Made by a program: the position numbers and the translations under genes. From Croceivirga thetidis (lineage in GTDB: Bacteria > Bacteroidota > Bacteroidia > Flavobacteriales > Flavobacteriaceae): 64,000 bases of DNA. This document shows, piece after piece, positions 55,201-62,919 of this stretch. Under the pieces are notes generated by a model, which was not told where the DNA came from, made no database searches, and was given only the letters and a program-made list of their open reading frames with translations. Position 1 is the first letter of the stretch, and each line of letters starts with the position of its first letter. The DNA lies in assembly GCF_012272815.1 (NCBI RefSeq), contig NZ_JAAWWL010000002.1, forward strand, positions 62,001-126,000, in the 5' to 3' direction.

Positions 55201-56651
55201 TCTCGGTATTCATCAACTCAGGTGGGGGAGAGACGATACTGGGGGGCAAGACCTTTGTGGCGGACACCTATTTCAATGGAGGCAATACGGCAGTGAACAA
55301 CCTCTTGGCGGTAGCGGAGCTGCACAAGACGGAGCGCACCTCTGGCACGAAGGAGTTTGGCTATGACATTGCGGTACCCAACGCGGAGTACGACGTAACG
55401 CTGTACTTCACCGAGATATTCTGGGGCGCCTTCGGTGGCGGTCCTGGCAGCCGTGTGTTCGACGTGATGTTGGAGGGCGGCACGGTACTTGACGATTATG
55501 ACATCATTGCCGATGTCGGTGCGGGCACAGCGGTATCGAAGACCTTCAGGGTCATGGTCTCCGATGGGCAGTTGGACATCGACCTTGACGCCCTTGGGGC
55601 AGATGGGGTGGACCAGCCCACACTATCTGGCATAGCGGTACAGAGCATAGGCGGCACGATAAACAACAAGCCTGTGATAAGCCTTAACGGCCTGGCGAAC
55701 ATCACCCTGACCGAAGGGGACGCCTATACCGAAGAAGGCGCAACGGCGAACGACCCAGAGGATGGCCCAGTAGCGGTGAGCATCGGTGGCGATACGGTTG
55801 ATACAGGCACACCGGGCACTTATGTGGTGACCTATGACGCCGTCGATAGCCAAGGACTGGCGGCCGACCAGGTGGTCCGAACTGTAACGGTACAGGCTGA
55901 TGGCCCAACGGACTTCGCCCTTCGCATCAACGCGGGAGGCCCCGAGACCGTATTGGGCGGTGATACCTTTATAGCGGACGCCTTCTTTACGGGCGGTAGC
56001 ACGGCCAGCAATAGCGGTCTTGCGGTCCCTGAACTGCACCGGACGGAACGTTCCTCACCAACAAAGGAGTTCGGATACGAACTGCCATTGGTGAACGGAC
56101 AGTACGAAGTGACGCTTTACTTTACTGAGATATTCTGGGGCCTAGGAACCCGACCAGGGGTAGGAGCCCGAGTGTTCGACGTACAGTTGGAGGGCAGCAC
56201 GGTATTGGATGACTTTGACATTGTAGCCGACAGTGGTGCCGGGGTAGCGGTGAGCAAGACCTTTACGATAACGGTGTTGGACGGACAGTTCGACCTTTAC
56301 CTGGAGAGCCTAGGTTCTGATGGTGCAAACCAACCGACGCTATCGGGCATAGAGATCGTATCGCAAGGTGGTTCAGGGGCCTCATTGATGGCGAACATCA
56401 ATGCGATGTCGTTATCACCGAACCCAGCGAACATCACATCAGTGGTCTCCTTCGAGCAGCCGGAACAGATAGAGCAGATAAAGGTGTTCGATTTAACCGG
56501 TAGGCTGATACAGAGCTTCGATGCGAAGAAGATAAGAAGGGGCGATACCTTTGAGATGGACGTGTACCCGATACCAGCGGGGACGTACATAGTCAGGGCG
56601 GAGAGTCCTTCGGGTCTGGAGTACAACAAACAGATGGTGATAAAACGCTAA
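49251..56651 (+). CDS. Giant T9SS-secreted GH16 glucanase with CBM6, malectin and repeat modules
   Basis: 2466 residues. Signal peptide ~1-34. GH16 catalytic domain (~35-285) with 'EIDIMEYLG' (E155, D157, E160) typical of laminarinases (endo-beta-1,3-glucanases). Then: Ig-like (~285-375); CBM6 (~380-535, 'VEAENFD'); three 'FDDMEHGDP' modules (~541, 840 and 1210); an ASH-like domain (727-833); three 'PMVAAPDPT' modules of about 165 residues (starting 1040, 1396 and 1569); malectin/DUF5011/malectin/DUF5011/malectin (~1740-2371); and a T9SS sorting domain. Likely secreted or surface-attached for algal beta-glucan breakdown. Monocistronic, with a terminator at 56676 and a two-component system just downstream. 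Confidence 0.93.
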   Translation: MKRNYLSQYKVVRLFFKCSTALFFCLFFQFSFAQNYQLVFEDEFDGTAVDLTNWTFQIGDGTSEGIPGWGNNELQYYREENTTVANGFMTITAKEESFGGYNYTSSRLITKNKQDFTYGRMEMRAKMPIGKGMWPAFWMLFTDPTIYGSWAAGGEIDIMEYLGDKPEEIIGTIHYGQPFPGNLFTTEEFILTDGTNFNDDFHEFAIEWEPGEIRWYVDDILYATQNDWFSNGGPYPAPFDQPFHFLLNLAVGGNLPGNPDATTVFPQEYVIDYVRVYEDLDLPTVVLNSPSDGDTFSAGDAITLTATPAATQGVDKVEFYQGDLKLGEATSSPYEITISDIAEGSYRIRALVIDLAGKINYSPFAEIQVGAEDQGPYALVPVGIPGMVEAENFDVGGQGVAYNDSDPTLNEGTKVVANRYRNDEGPDIEPTSDTGGGSNIGFVADGEWLEYTVNVAQAGSYDIIARVASGGSSGSFNLEFDGVDKTGAIGVPATGGFQSWADVIKESVVLEAGIQVLRINFLVGGFNINKITFQPADPSSGEKVVFDDMEHGDPFNNAWFAFGGSVGGGGVDPNASDLPPLNGGAFSLQTGWGSGGTPGFYGGFGRTNLVNISQTTFFNMWINPDADQDYTLEINLQELDEGNSARDEFQYNLTVSPTGPGAIAGGGWQLISIPLTDFFDDNSNIVDGNSVLDDLIENVVIAVIGNTGSDATFRTDYWSFTNGPLGPEIMVDPISHDYGDAALNTTSSRVFSVTNEGCTALNITGFSLTGTDTSEFSLPNGNDPFVVSPGQSQNILVRFNPTSLGAKTATLTINSDDADEGLIEIPLTGTGIEGTGTNKVVFDDMEHGDPDADSGYFTFNGESTPSVSATTTDLPPEDGGGFAIDVSLDGGSAGGFLGGFGRTFPIDLTDMTHFNFWINPDAGQDYTIEIQLQEDDNGDDDVPFGSADDDEFQYNLTVNASGQAVSGGGWQLISIPLSSFFDDGTFFGGNGILDPISTANGGNGQLVNVIFGFLTNSGAPISFRTDLWCFSQEPIDETGPMVAAPDPTEDPANVISLFSNVYDDVPVDTFRTDWSNGNLEDVQIEGNDTKKYTNLSFVGIETVANQIDITGMTHFHTDIWTPDATQFRIKLVDFGMDGAFDGGDDVEHEITIENPAQGEWVSLDLPLTDFTGLTTKMNIAQLIYSGQPAGQFTVFVDNIYFYNADAAPGDKVVFDDMEHGDPFNNGWFAFNGDGGGGLDANSSDLPPENGGSFSLQTGWGIGTGGFVGGFGRSNTVDISGMTNFDMWINPDAAQDYVLEINLQEDENGDGAPDEEFQYNLPINPTSTISAGGGWQQVSIPLADFFDDNSFLNGGNGVMDNTIVNIVIAVVSTAGGDATFRTDFWCFSRESSGPSEPMVAAPDPTQDPANVISLFSGVYNDVPVDTFRTPWSDATFEDVLIEGNATKKYSALNFVGIETVANQIDVTGMTHFRTDIWTADATQFRIKLVDFGEDGAFDGGDDVEHEITIENPAQGEWISLDIPLADFTGLTKKMNIAQLIYAGQPAGEFTVFIDNIYFYNADAGTGPTEPMVAAPDPTQDSANVISLFSGVYNDVPVDTFRTPWSDATLEDVLIEGNATKKYSALNFVGIETVANQIDATGMTHFSVDVWSADATQFRIKLVDFGEDGAFDGGDDVEHELTFENPAQGEWISYDIPLTAFEGLTKKMNIAQLIFAGQPAGEFTVFIDNIYFYNADTGGGNPDFALYINSGGGETVFEGKTFQADTYFNGGDAYSNALVPVAELHQSERTSGSKAFGYGIPVPDGEYDVSLYFTELFWGSFGGGVGSRVFDVMLEGGTVLDDYDIIAEVGAGVPVKRTFRVTVSDGELNIDLDALGLDGLDQPTLSGICVVSVGGGAVNTKPVITLNGAASITLNVGDTYVEEGATATDPEEGDLPVGSITIGGDTVDTGTPGTYVVTYNVMDSEGLAADQVTRTVSVETLDEPNFSVFINSGGGETILGGKTFVADTYFNGGNTAVNNLLAVAELHKTERTSGTKEFGYDIAVPNAEYDVTLYFTEIFWGAFGGGPGSRVFDVMLEGGTVLDDYDIIADVGAGTAVSKTFRVMVSDGQLDIDLDALGADGVDQPTLSGIAVQSIGGTINNKPVISLNGLANITLTEGDAYTEEGATANDPEDGPVAVSIGGDTVDTGTPGTYVVTYDAVDSQGLAADQVVRTVTVQADGPTDFALRINAGGPETVLGGDTFIADAFFTGGSTASNSGLAVPELHRTERSSPTKEFGYELPLVNGQYEVTLYFTEIFWGLGTRPGVGARVFDVQLEGSTVLDDFDIVADSGAGVAVSKTFTITVLDGQFDLYLESLGSDGANQPTLSGIEIVSQGGSGASLMANINAMSLSPNPANITSVVSFEQPEQIEQIKVFDLTGRLIQSFDAKKIRRGDTFEMDVYPIPAGTYIVRAESPSGLEYNKQMVIKR
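52368..54455 (+). repeat. Three PMVAAPDP modules in the GH16 gene
   Basis: Module starts at 52368, 53436 and 53955. The last two are tandem with a 519-bp period and are almost the same in sequence; the first is separated from them by a 'FDDMEHGD' module. They encode a beta-sandwich with 'FVDNIYFYN'-type ends, probably carbohydrate-binding. Confidence 0.88.
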
Positions 56652-56707
56652 TGAACACACCAAACTGACCAAAACAAAAAGCCGCTCCCGGGAGCGGCTT
56701 TTTAATT
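55662..56707 (+). repeat. Duplicated DUF5011-malectin-sorting cassette, copy 2
   Basis: Counterpart of 47979-49024, including the terminator. Differences cluster around 'GSTASNSGLAVPELHRTERSS' and the segment before the sorting domain. Confidence 0.93.
56676..56703 (+). terminator. Terminator of the GH16 gene
   Basis: Stem AAAAAGCCGCTC / GAGCGGCTTTTT with CCGG loop, 24 bp after the stop codon. Confidence 0.92.
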
Positions 56708-56719
56708 TCCTGAATATTA

Positions 56720-56735
56720 ATCGAATAAATTCGAT
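56720..56735. promoter_or_regulatory. Perfect palindrome upstream of the sensor kinase
   Basis: ATCGAAT-AA-ATTCGAT, centred ~41 bp before the kinase ATG and touching a near-consensus -7 element GATATTTG (56733-56740). It could be an operator for a dimeric regulator, such as the neighbouring LuxR-type protein. Confidence 0.4.
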
Positions 56736-56768
56736 ATTTGAAGTACAAAACATTAACCATCCAACGAA

Positions 56769-58784
56769 ATGAAAAAGATAGTTCCCCTATTTCTTTTGTT
56801 GTTCTGTTTTTTTGGAAGAGCGCAAAGTGAATTTGAAGAAGGTATTACAGCCTTAAAGGCCCAAATTAAAAATTCAGAAGGCTCCCAAAAACTTATGCTT
56901 TTGGATAGCCTAAGTCGTTATATAACCAGCCAGCGGTCAGGTTACAATTTTGACTCCATAACCAGGGCCACCATTGAACTAGCATACGAATTGGATTCCT
57001 TCGCCATTGGTTTGGCATCTACCGATGACCTCATTTTTTTTCATGCCAATAGGTCTGGAACCCCGGAAGAAGGGATTAAGATTTTTGAGGAGTTCAAAGC
57101 CAGAAACCATGAAGAATCAGATAAAAGAATGTTGGCCAAACTATATACCAACGCTGGGGACGCCTACTTTTTCTCAGGAAAACTCGAGGCTTCAATACCC
57201 GTTTACAATGAAGCGGAGAAATATGCGCTAATGGCCAACGACAGCAGTCGCTACGCCATCGCTAGAACATACAAAGCAGGTGCTTATGTCGACCAAGGTG
57301 ACTATGCTACTGGATCACAATTATTGAAGGAAACTGCCTTACTGTTTACAAAACTTAATGACACCGTGAACATCCTTATGTCCCGGGGGTCGCTCGCTAA
57401 TATTTATGGTAAAATTGGTTTTTCAAATGAAGCCAAAAAGGAAAGGGACGAATTGATAAGATTAGCTGAGCTGACCAAAAATTACTATTCCCTAATACCT
57501 AATCTTTATAATGCTTCCTTGGGGGCAAAAAAGGATGGGGATTTAGAGCTTGCCCTCCAATATCTTACCACAGCCTCAGATTATTCCAAGGGAATGGAAA
57601 ATAAAATACCTGCGAATGTTGTGGTTGACTATGCCTTGTTGACCACGCATTCCCAGAATAAAGATTTGGTAAAGGCCAAGGAGTTCTATGAGTTGGTTAA
57701 GAACAAATATGGGAATTTGACTACCATTCCTTTTGAGGGCGAATACCTGCATAGCATCTCTGAATATTATATGGCCATTGGGGCATATGATAAAGCGCAA
57801 AAGGCGATTACTAAAAAGCTGAACATCTATCTCGAAGCAAAAAACAGTCAGGGTATTTATGAAGGTTACGATTCGCAAGCGAAAGTTTCTGAAGCTAAAG
57901 GTGATTATAAGACTGCCCTGTTGTATTCAAAAAAGTACAATGCATACCAAGATTCCATAAATGGGGTGAAAAAGGCATTGGGGGTTTCTTATTACCAAAC
58001 GCTGTACGAAACCGAGAAACGTGATTTTAAAATTCAAGAACAGGCTACAGAAATATCCCTGTTGGATGCGAAAAATAGAATAAAATCACAATGGATGCTT
58101 TTTGGTGGAATTGGTTTGGTGGCCTTGTTCACCATTATCTATTTATTTCGATCTAACAAGTTTGCTCGGACAAAACAAGAGCTTCAAGAACAGTTTTCCC
58201 AAGACTTGATTAAAGAACAGGAACAAGAACGAACTCGACTTGCCCGAGAATTACACGATAGTGTAGGTCAAAAATTGATGTTGTTGACGAAACAGACCAA
58301 AACTATTGGTAACCCTAATATGGAAAACTTGGCAGATAATACACTCGCAGAAATACGTAGTATCTCTAGAGGGCTCTACCCTGCAAATCTGGAGCGTTTG
58401 GGACTAACGGAATCCATAAACGCTTTGGTCTATGATATCAATTCAAATACGGATTTATTCTTTACCGAAGAAATTGAGAATGTCGATAATCTTTTATCAA
58501 AAGATGCTGAATTACATTTGTATCGCATAATCCAAGAGTCGTTGAATAATGTTGTCAAGCATTCTGAGGCAAAAGCAATAGAAATGAAAGTCAATAAGGT
58601 TTCTGATGGCATTTCGGTTTTGGTGAAGGATAATGGCAAAGGCTTTGATTTTGAAAAGAAGTACAAAAACCTGAGTTTGGGGCTAAAAACCCTCTATGAA
58701 CGTGCAAAAATTTTAGGGGCCAAAATTGATATCAATAGCCAATTGGCCAAGGGGACAGCACTTCGTTTAACGATACCAATTTAG
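56769..58784 (+). CDS. TPR-containing NarL-type sensor histidine kinase
   Basis: 671 residues. Signal peptide ~1-18 ('FFGRAQS'); a periplasmic TPR array (~60-400, e.g. 'LYTNAGDAYFFSGKLEASIPVYNEAEKYA'); one transmembrane helix (~441-460); a coiled coil; then the HisKA_3 box 'ARELHDSVGQKLMLL' with phosphoacceptor His496; and HATPase_c with 'ESLNNVVKHSEAK', 'VKDNGKGFDFEKK' and 'LGLKTLYERA'. It should phosphorylate the LuxR-type regulator encoded 4 bp downstream. The neighbouring GH16 gene suggests sensing of a polysaccharide cue, but this is inferred. Confidence 0.93.
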   Translation: MKKIVPLFLLLFCFFGRAQSEFEEGITALKAQIKNSEGSQKLMLLDSLSRYITSQRSGYNFDSITRATIELAYELDSFAIGLASTDDLIFFHANRSGTPEEGIKIFEEFKARNHEESDKRMLAKLYTNAGDAYFFSGKLEASIPVYNEAEKYALMANDSSRYAIARTYKAGAYVDQGDYATGSQLLKETALLFTKLNDTVNILMSRGSLANIYGKIGFSNEAKKERDELIRLAELTKNYYSLIPNLYNASLGAKKDGDLELALQYLTTASDYSKGMENKIPANVVVDYALLTTHSQNKDLVKAKEFYELVKNKYGNLTTIPFEGEYLHSISEYYMAIGAYDKAQKAITKKLNIYLEAKNSQGIYEGYDSQAKVSEAKGDYKTALLYSKKYNAYQDSINGVKKALGVSYYQTLYETEKRDFKIQEQATEISLLDAKNRIKSQWMLFGGIGLVALFTIIYLFRSNKFARTKQELQEQFSQDLIKEQEQERTRLARELHDSVGQKLMLLTKQTKTIGNPNMENLADNTLAEIRSISRGLYPANLERLGLTESINALVYDINSNTDLFFTEEIENVDNLLSKDAELHLYRIIQESLNNVVKHSEAKAIEMKVNKVSDGISVLVKDNGKGFDFEKKYKNLSLGLKTLYERAKILGAKIDINSQLAKGTALRLTIPI

Positions 58785-58788
58785 TAGG

Positions 58789-59436
58789 ATGAATAAAAGC
58801 GAAATAACCTTAATTACAGCAGATGATCATCCCATGCTCTTGAAAGGGCTTAGTGATGAATTGCAACTTAATGGCTATACGGTTTTGGGTCAAGCTGGTA
58901 ATGGTGCCCAAGCCTTGGAGTTGATTTTATTTCATAAGCCGATTTTGGCCTTTTTGGATATCGATATGCCCATCTTGAACGGTTTTGAGGTCATCAGAAC
59001 AGCACGTAGTAAAGGTTCGCAAACAAAGTTCATTATTCTATCTTTTCACAAAGAGCCCTATTATATCGCACAGGCAAAGGCATTACAGATTGATGGTTAT
59101 TTACTTAAAGAGGATTCCTTTCTCGAAGTCAATAATTGTATTAAAAAGATAATGGATGGAACGACGTATTTCAGTCGGTCGATTGATGGCAAACAAATAG
59201 TTCAGGCCACCGATGAACTGGGTCGTTTGGACAGGTTGTCCCTTTCTGAAATCAAAATATTGAAACTGATTGCCAAAGAAATTTCGAACCAAGATATTGC
59301 CGATCAACTTTCGCTTTCGGTGCGTACCATTGAAAAACACCGCAGCAATATCATCGAAAAGTTGGAGCTGCAAAAAGGGAATAATGCCCTAACCAAATGG
59401 GCACTCATCAATAGAAGTGTGATTCTTACCAAATAG
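58789..59436 (+). CDS. LuxR/NarL-type response regulator
   Basis: 215 residues. Receiver domain ~1-125 with phosphoacceptor Asp57 in 'AFLDIDMPI', acidic pocket 'TADDHPM', and 'GYLLKED'. The LuxR HTH (~150-210) reads 'LSLSEIKILKLIAKEISNQDIADQLSLSVRTIEKHRSNIIEKL'-like in outline. Cognate partner of the upstream kinase. Targets are unknown; palindromes at 56720 and 49131 are candidate sites. Confidence 0.95.
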   Translation: MNKSEITLITADDHPMLLKGLSDELQLNGYTVLGQAGNGAQALELILFHKPILAFLDIDMPILNGFEVIRTARSKGSQTKFIILSFHKEPYYIAQAKALQIDGYLLKEDSFLEVNNCIKKIMDGTTYFSRSIDGKQIVQATDELGRLDRLSLSEIKILKLIAKEISNQDIADQLSLSVRTIEKHRSNIIEKLELQKGNNALTKWALINRSVILTK

Positions 59437-59841
59437 TTCAAAAATTTATTTCACATTTCCTCTTATACGTACCAGTACGTAGAAATTGCGAGATGGCTCT
59501 TATTTTACAACTTACCTATCCACATTAATTTTACACTTAGTAAAGGAATTGAATTTCCAATTTCTTGGTGGTAAGAGGAGACCGCATTAAATGAGATTAA
59601 AAAGTTGATTTATGATGGGGTAGGTAAGCAGTTCTCCCCCTTCATTGTTTAATGAGCGCTCCTGCCCCTGAAAATATTGTTGTAGAGTACAAAGAAGTAA
59701 GTAAGGGAAACACTTTTTTATAAGACTTTACATGCGTCGAAAGACGTTATCCATAATGTTCATCGCATGGTTAGAACCGCCTTATAGGGCGGTTTTTTCT
59801 TTGATATGAAATGGTGAATTGCGAAAAAAAAGTGTCTTGAA
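59437..59841. other. 405-bp intergenic region, possible structured RNA
   Basis: Between the response regulator and yebC. CTTACCTA (near 59510) and TAGGTAAG (near 59620) can pair across ~100 nt. A strong terminator stands 340 bp after the regulator stop, farther than usual for a 3' end. No ORF above a few codons. It may be a long 3' UTR or a small RNA; I cannot assign a family. Confidence 0.3.
59775..59798 (+). terminator. Terminator before yebC
   Basis: Stem AACCGCC / GGCGGTT with TTATAG loop and a T6 tail, between the convergent response regulator and yebC. Confidence 0.85.
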
Positions 59842-60552
59842 CTATTCTTGCATGGTATGGTATACGTTCTGAACATCATCATCCTCTTCTATCAACTCCA
59901 ACAATTTTTCAATATCAGCCATTTGCTCTTCGTTGAGTGCTTTGGTAACTTGAGGAATACGCTCAAAGCCTGAAGACAAAATTTCAATTTCCCTTGATTC
60001 CAGTTCTTTTTGGATGCCACCAAAACTTTCGAATGGTGCATATATTAAAATGCCGTCCTCGTCAACAAATACTTCTTCAGCACCAAAATCAATCATATCC
60101 AATTCGAGCTCTTCTGGGTCAATTCCCTCTGCCGGTATTCTGAAATTGCAGGTATGGTCAAACATAAACTCTACAGAACCGGAAGTACCTAAGCTACCGT
60201 CACATTTGTTGAAATAACTCCTAACATTTGCTACGGTTCGGGTGTTGTTGTCCGTTGCGGTTTCTATCAAAACGGCAATACCGTGGGGACCGTAGCCCTC
60301 AAAAAGCACTTCCTTATAATCGCCTTGTGATTTGTCAGAAGCCCTTTTAATGGCGCGTTCAATATTATCTTTGGGCATGTTCACCGCTTTGGCATTCTGA
60401 ATTACCGCCCTTAGTCGTGAATTCGCATCTGGATCTGGTCCACCTTCCTTAACAGCCATCACAATATCTTTTCCAATTCTTGTGAATGCTTTGGACATTG
60501 CTGCCCATCTTTTCATTTTTCTGGCTTTCCTGAACTCAAAAGCTCTTCCCAT
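59842..60552 (-). CDS. yebC: YebC/PmpR (TACO1) family protein
   Basis: 236 residues, normal. Begins 'MGRAFEFRKARKMKRWAAMSKAFTRIGKDI', then 'NSRLRAVIQNAKAVNMPKDNIERAI', 'GYGPHGIAVLIETATDNNTRTV' and 'GSLGTSGSVEFMF'. YebC proteins act as DNA-binding regulators in some bacteria, and recent work links them to ribosomes stalled at proline runs. Which role applies here is open. Separate from the next gene by 53 bp. Confidence 0.95.
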   Translation of the reverse strand: MGRAFEFRKARKMKRWAAMSKAFTRIGKDIVMAVKEGGPDPDANSRLRAVIQNAKAVNMPKDNIERAIKRASDKSQGDYKEVLFEGYGPHGIAVLIETATDNNTRTVANVRSYFNKCDGSLGTSGSVEFMFDHTCNFRIPAEGIDPEELELDMIDFGAEEVFVDEDGILIYAPFESFGGIQKELESREIEILSSGFERIPQVTKALNEEQMADIEKLLELIEEDDDVQNVYHTMQE

Positions 60553-60605
60553 ACCTTTAATTTTTGAATAGAAACAAATTTAAAAAAACACCAAACTTTT
60601 TCTAA

Positions 60606-60890
60606 TTAGCTATTGAATAGATTTTCAATGGTGTGTGCCAAATCAAAGTCTTTTTTGGTAATGCCTTGCGCATCGTGGGTATTTAATCTGATTGTTAGTC
60701 TATTGTAGACATTTTCCCAATCGGGGTGGTGCCCCTGTAGTTCACACTCGAAGGCAACCCTAGTCATGAACGCGAAAGTTTGTTTGAAGTTCTTAAAGTT
60801 GAAGATTTTAGTAATACTACCTTCTTCATAAGACCAATCAGGTAATATTCGCAACGCCTCTTTTATCTCGGTTTCATTTAATCTTTCCAT
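60606..60890 (-). CDS. phhB: 4a-hydroxytetrahydrobiopterin dehydratase (PCD/DCoH)
   Basis: 94 residues. It recycles the pterin cofactor of aromatic amino acid hydroxylases. Signature 'CELQGHHPDWENVYNRLTIRLNTHDAQGIT' with catalytic HH and the later His. Complete and of normal size. Lies 10 bp after the SDR gene and probably shares its transcript with it and gcvT. Confidence 0.94.
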   Translation of the reverse strand: MERLNETEIKEALRILPDWSYEEGSITKIFNFKNFKQTFAFMTRVAFECELQGHHPDWENVYNRLTIRLNTHDAQGITKKDFDLAHTIENLFNS

Positions 60891-60900
60891 AGTAATGCAT

Positions 60901-61728
60901 TTAGTCGACAGTTAAATGATGATCTATAATTTCTTGATACCCTATTCTTAGATTTTTGGGGAGTTTGTTCTTTTTCGGCAATGCAGCGAGATACCGATCT
61001 TCGTTTGTAGTGTATACTTTTTTATAGATTGGGTTAAAGTTACCCAATCGGTTGACAACTTCATGTATGAACTCCTCGTGATGAACCAAGTCGGTACTGC
61101 CCAAATGATAGATGCCCGTCTTGTCATGGTTTATCAAATAATGTATTTGTTGGGTAAGGCGATCATCGTTTGTAACATTGATAATTAGATTCGGAAAGAC
61201 CTCAATTGGCTCCTTATCAAGCAAATTTTTTTTAATCTCTTTAATTCTAGGGGAGGTGTTACCAAAGACCATAGGTACCCGTAAAATTGCCATTTTTTCT
61301 GACGGTAGCCGCATAAGCATATTTTCGATTTTTATCTTCAATCGCCCATAAATGCTTTCTGATAATGTTTTATCCGTTTCGTAAGACGGAAACTTGCTGT
61401 AGGCATCAAAAACATTTGCAGAAGAGAGAAAATAAAGCTTGCAATCGTTCAAGACCAAATACTCCATGAGATGTTGGTGCAATTGTATTTGACTTGCAAA
61501 CTCTCCTCTTAAAGAAGAAATTATAAAATCTGGCTGTACCTTTTTTAGAATCTGGAAGACATCATCTTCCCGCATATCATATTGGAAGAATTGTTGATTA
61601 CCATCATAGGCCCTATTGGTAAAGTAGGTGCCATAGGTATCAAAATAGTCGTCTAATTCTCGGTAAATGGAACGGCCTATAAAGCCGCTGCCTCCCAATA
61701 TTAATATTCGTTTACTTTTTTTCTCCAA
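60901..61728 (-). CDS. NAD(P)-binding SDR / RmlD-like protein
   Basis: 275 residues. Extended SDR: 'ILILGGSGFIGRSIYREL' (GGxGxxG), a 'SSANVF' strand with the catalytic Ser, and 'YGRLK' (YxxxK). It resembles dTDP-4-dehydrorhamnose reductases or sugar-nucleotide epimerases but sits in a metabolic operon between gcvT and phhB, so the substrate is unknown. 11 bp after gcvT. Confidence 0.87.
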   Translation of the reverse strand: MEKKSKRILILGGSGFIGRSIYRELDDYFDTYGTYFTNRAYDGNQQFFQYDMREDDVFQILKKVQPDFIISSLRGEFASQIQLHQHLMEYLVLNDCKLYFLSSANVFDAYSKFPSYETDKTLSESIYGRLKIKIENMLMRLPSEKMAILRVPMVFGNTSPRIKEIKKNLLDKEPIEVFPNLIINVTNDDRLTQQIHYLINHDKTGIYHLGSTDLVHHEEFIHEVVNRLGNFNPIYKKVYTTNEDRYLAALPKKNKLPKNLRIGYQEIIDHHLTVD

Positions 61729-61739
61729 ATTTGAATACT

Positions 61740-62825
61740 CTACTGCTTGTAAAATGGGGGTTTGACAACAGTGGCTGGAACTCTATTCTTCCGTATTTGA
61801 ATATGAATCTTGCTTCCTACATCTGAGAATATTTTGGGTACATAACCTAGGCCAATTCCCTTGCCCATAGAAGGACTCATTGTACCAGATGTAACTACAC
61901 CAATGGTTTTTCCTTGACCATCGACAATATCATAATCCTTTCTTGGAATTCCTTTTTCGTCCAATTCAAATCCCACCAATTTTCGCTCTGGGGTTCTTCT
62001 TTTTTCATCTTCCAAGGCTTCAGAATTCACAAAATCCTTAGAGAATTTGGTAATCCATCCCAAACCGGCTTCAAAAGGTGAAGTCGAGTCATCTATATCG
62101 TTTCCGTATAAGCAATACCCCATTTCCAAACGCAAGGTATCCCTTGCCGCCAAACCAATAGGCTTTATACCGAAGTCGGCACCTGCTTCAAATACCTTAT
62201 CCCAGATTTGCTTGACTTCTGAGTTCTTACAGTAGATTTCAAAACCACCTGAACCTGTATATCCAGTAGCTGATATAATTACATGGTCAATACCAGCAAA
62301 ATCACCAACCACAAAGTTGTAAAACTTTATTTCTGCAAGGTCGTGCGAAGACAAGGATTGCATTGCTTCGACTGCTTTTGGTCCTTGAATTGCCAAAAGG
62401 GAATACCCATCGGAAATATTCCGCATTTCAGCACCAAGTTGTGAGTTGTATTTTGATATATGATTCCAGTCTTTTTCAATATTGGAAGCGTTAACAACTA
62501 AAAGGTAGGTTTCCTCTTTAATTCGATAGACGATTAAATCATCTACGATGCCCCCGGTTTCATTTGGCAAACAGCTATATTGAGCTTTTCCTATGGTTAA
62601 CTTCGACGCGTCGTTTGATGAGACCATTTGAATTAAGTCCAAGGCTTTTGGTCCTTCAATCAAAAACTCTCCCATGTGTGAAACATCAAAAACTCCGACA
62701 CCAGTTCTAACCGTTTCATGTTCGGCATTCACCCCCTCATATGATACCGGCATATCAAAACCGGCAAATGGGACCATTTTCGCTCCAAGCGCAACATGGG
62801 TGTCGTACAAAGCAGTCTTATTCAT
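61740..62825 (-). CDS. gcvT: Aminomethyltransferase, glycine cleavage T protein
   Basis: 361 residues. It transfers the methylene group of the glycine cleavage H-protein intermediate to tetrahydrofolate. '[15 protein letters not shown]', '[14 protein letters not shown]', '[10 protein letters not shown]', '[20 protein letters not shown]' and '[18 protein letters not shown]' are all family motifs. Complete. First gene of a minus-strand run with the SDR and phhB genes. Confidence 0.97.
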   Translation of the reverse strand: MNKTALYDTHVALGAKMVPFAGFDMPVSYEGVNAEHETVRTGVGVFDVSHMGEFLIEGPKALDLIQMVSSNDASKLTIGKAQYSCLPNETGGIVDDLIVYRIKEETYLLVVNASNIEKDWNHISKYNSQLGAEMRNISDGYSLLAIQGPKAVEAMQSLSSHDLAEIKFYNFVVGDFAGIDHVIISATGYTGSGGFEIYCKNSEVKQIWDKVFEAGADFGIKPIGLAARDTLRLEMGYCLYGNDIDDSTSPFEAGLGWITKFSKDFVNSEALEDEKRRTPERKLVGFELDEKGIPRKDYDIVDGQGKTIGVVTSGTMSPSMGKGIGLGYVPKIFSDVGSKIHIQIRKNRVPATVVKPPFYKQ

Positions 62826-62919
62826 TATATCTAAATTTAGGAATACAAAGATAACTTCTTAAGACACCAAGTCTAATCTTTTGAACAAAGGATTGTTGCA
62901 AACTTTTTTTGGAAAATTG

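Noticed and set aside
43161-59436. Complete polysaccharide utilisation locus
   Set aside because: A GH16 enzyme and a two-component system are present, but there is no SusC or SusD pair in the window.
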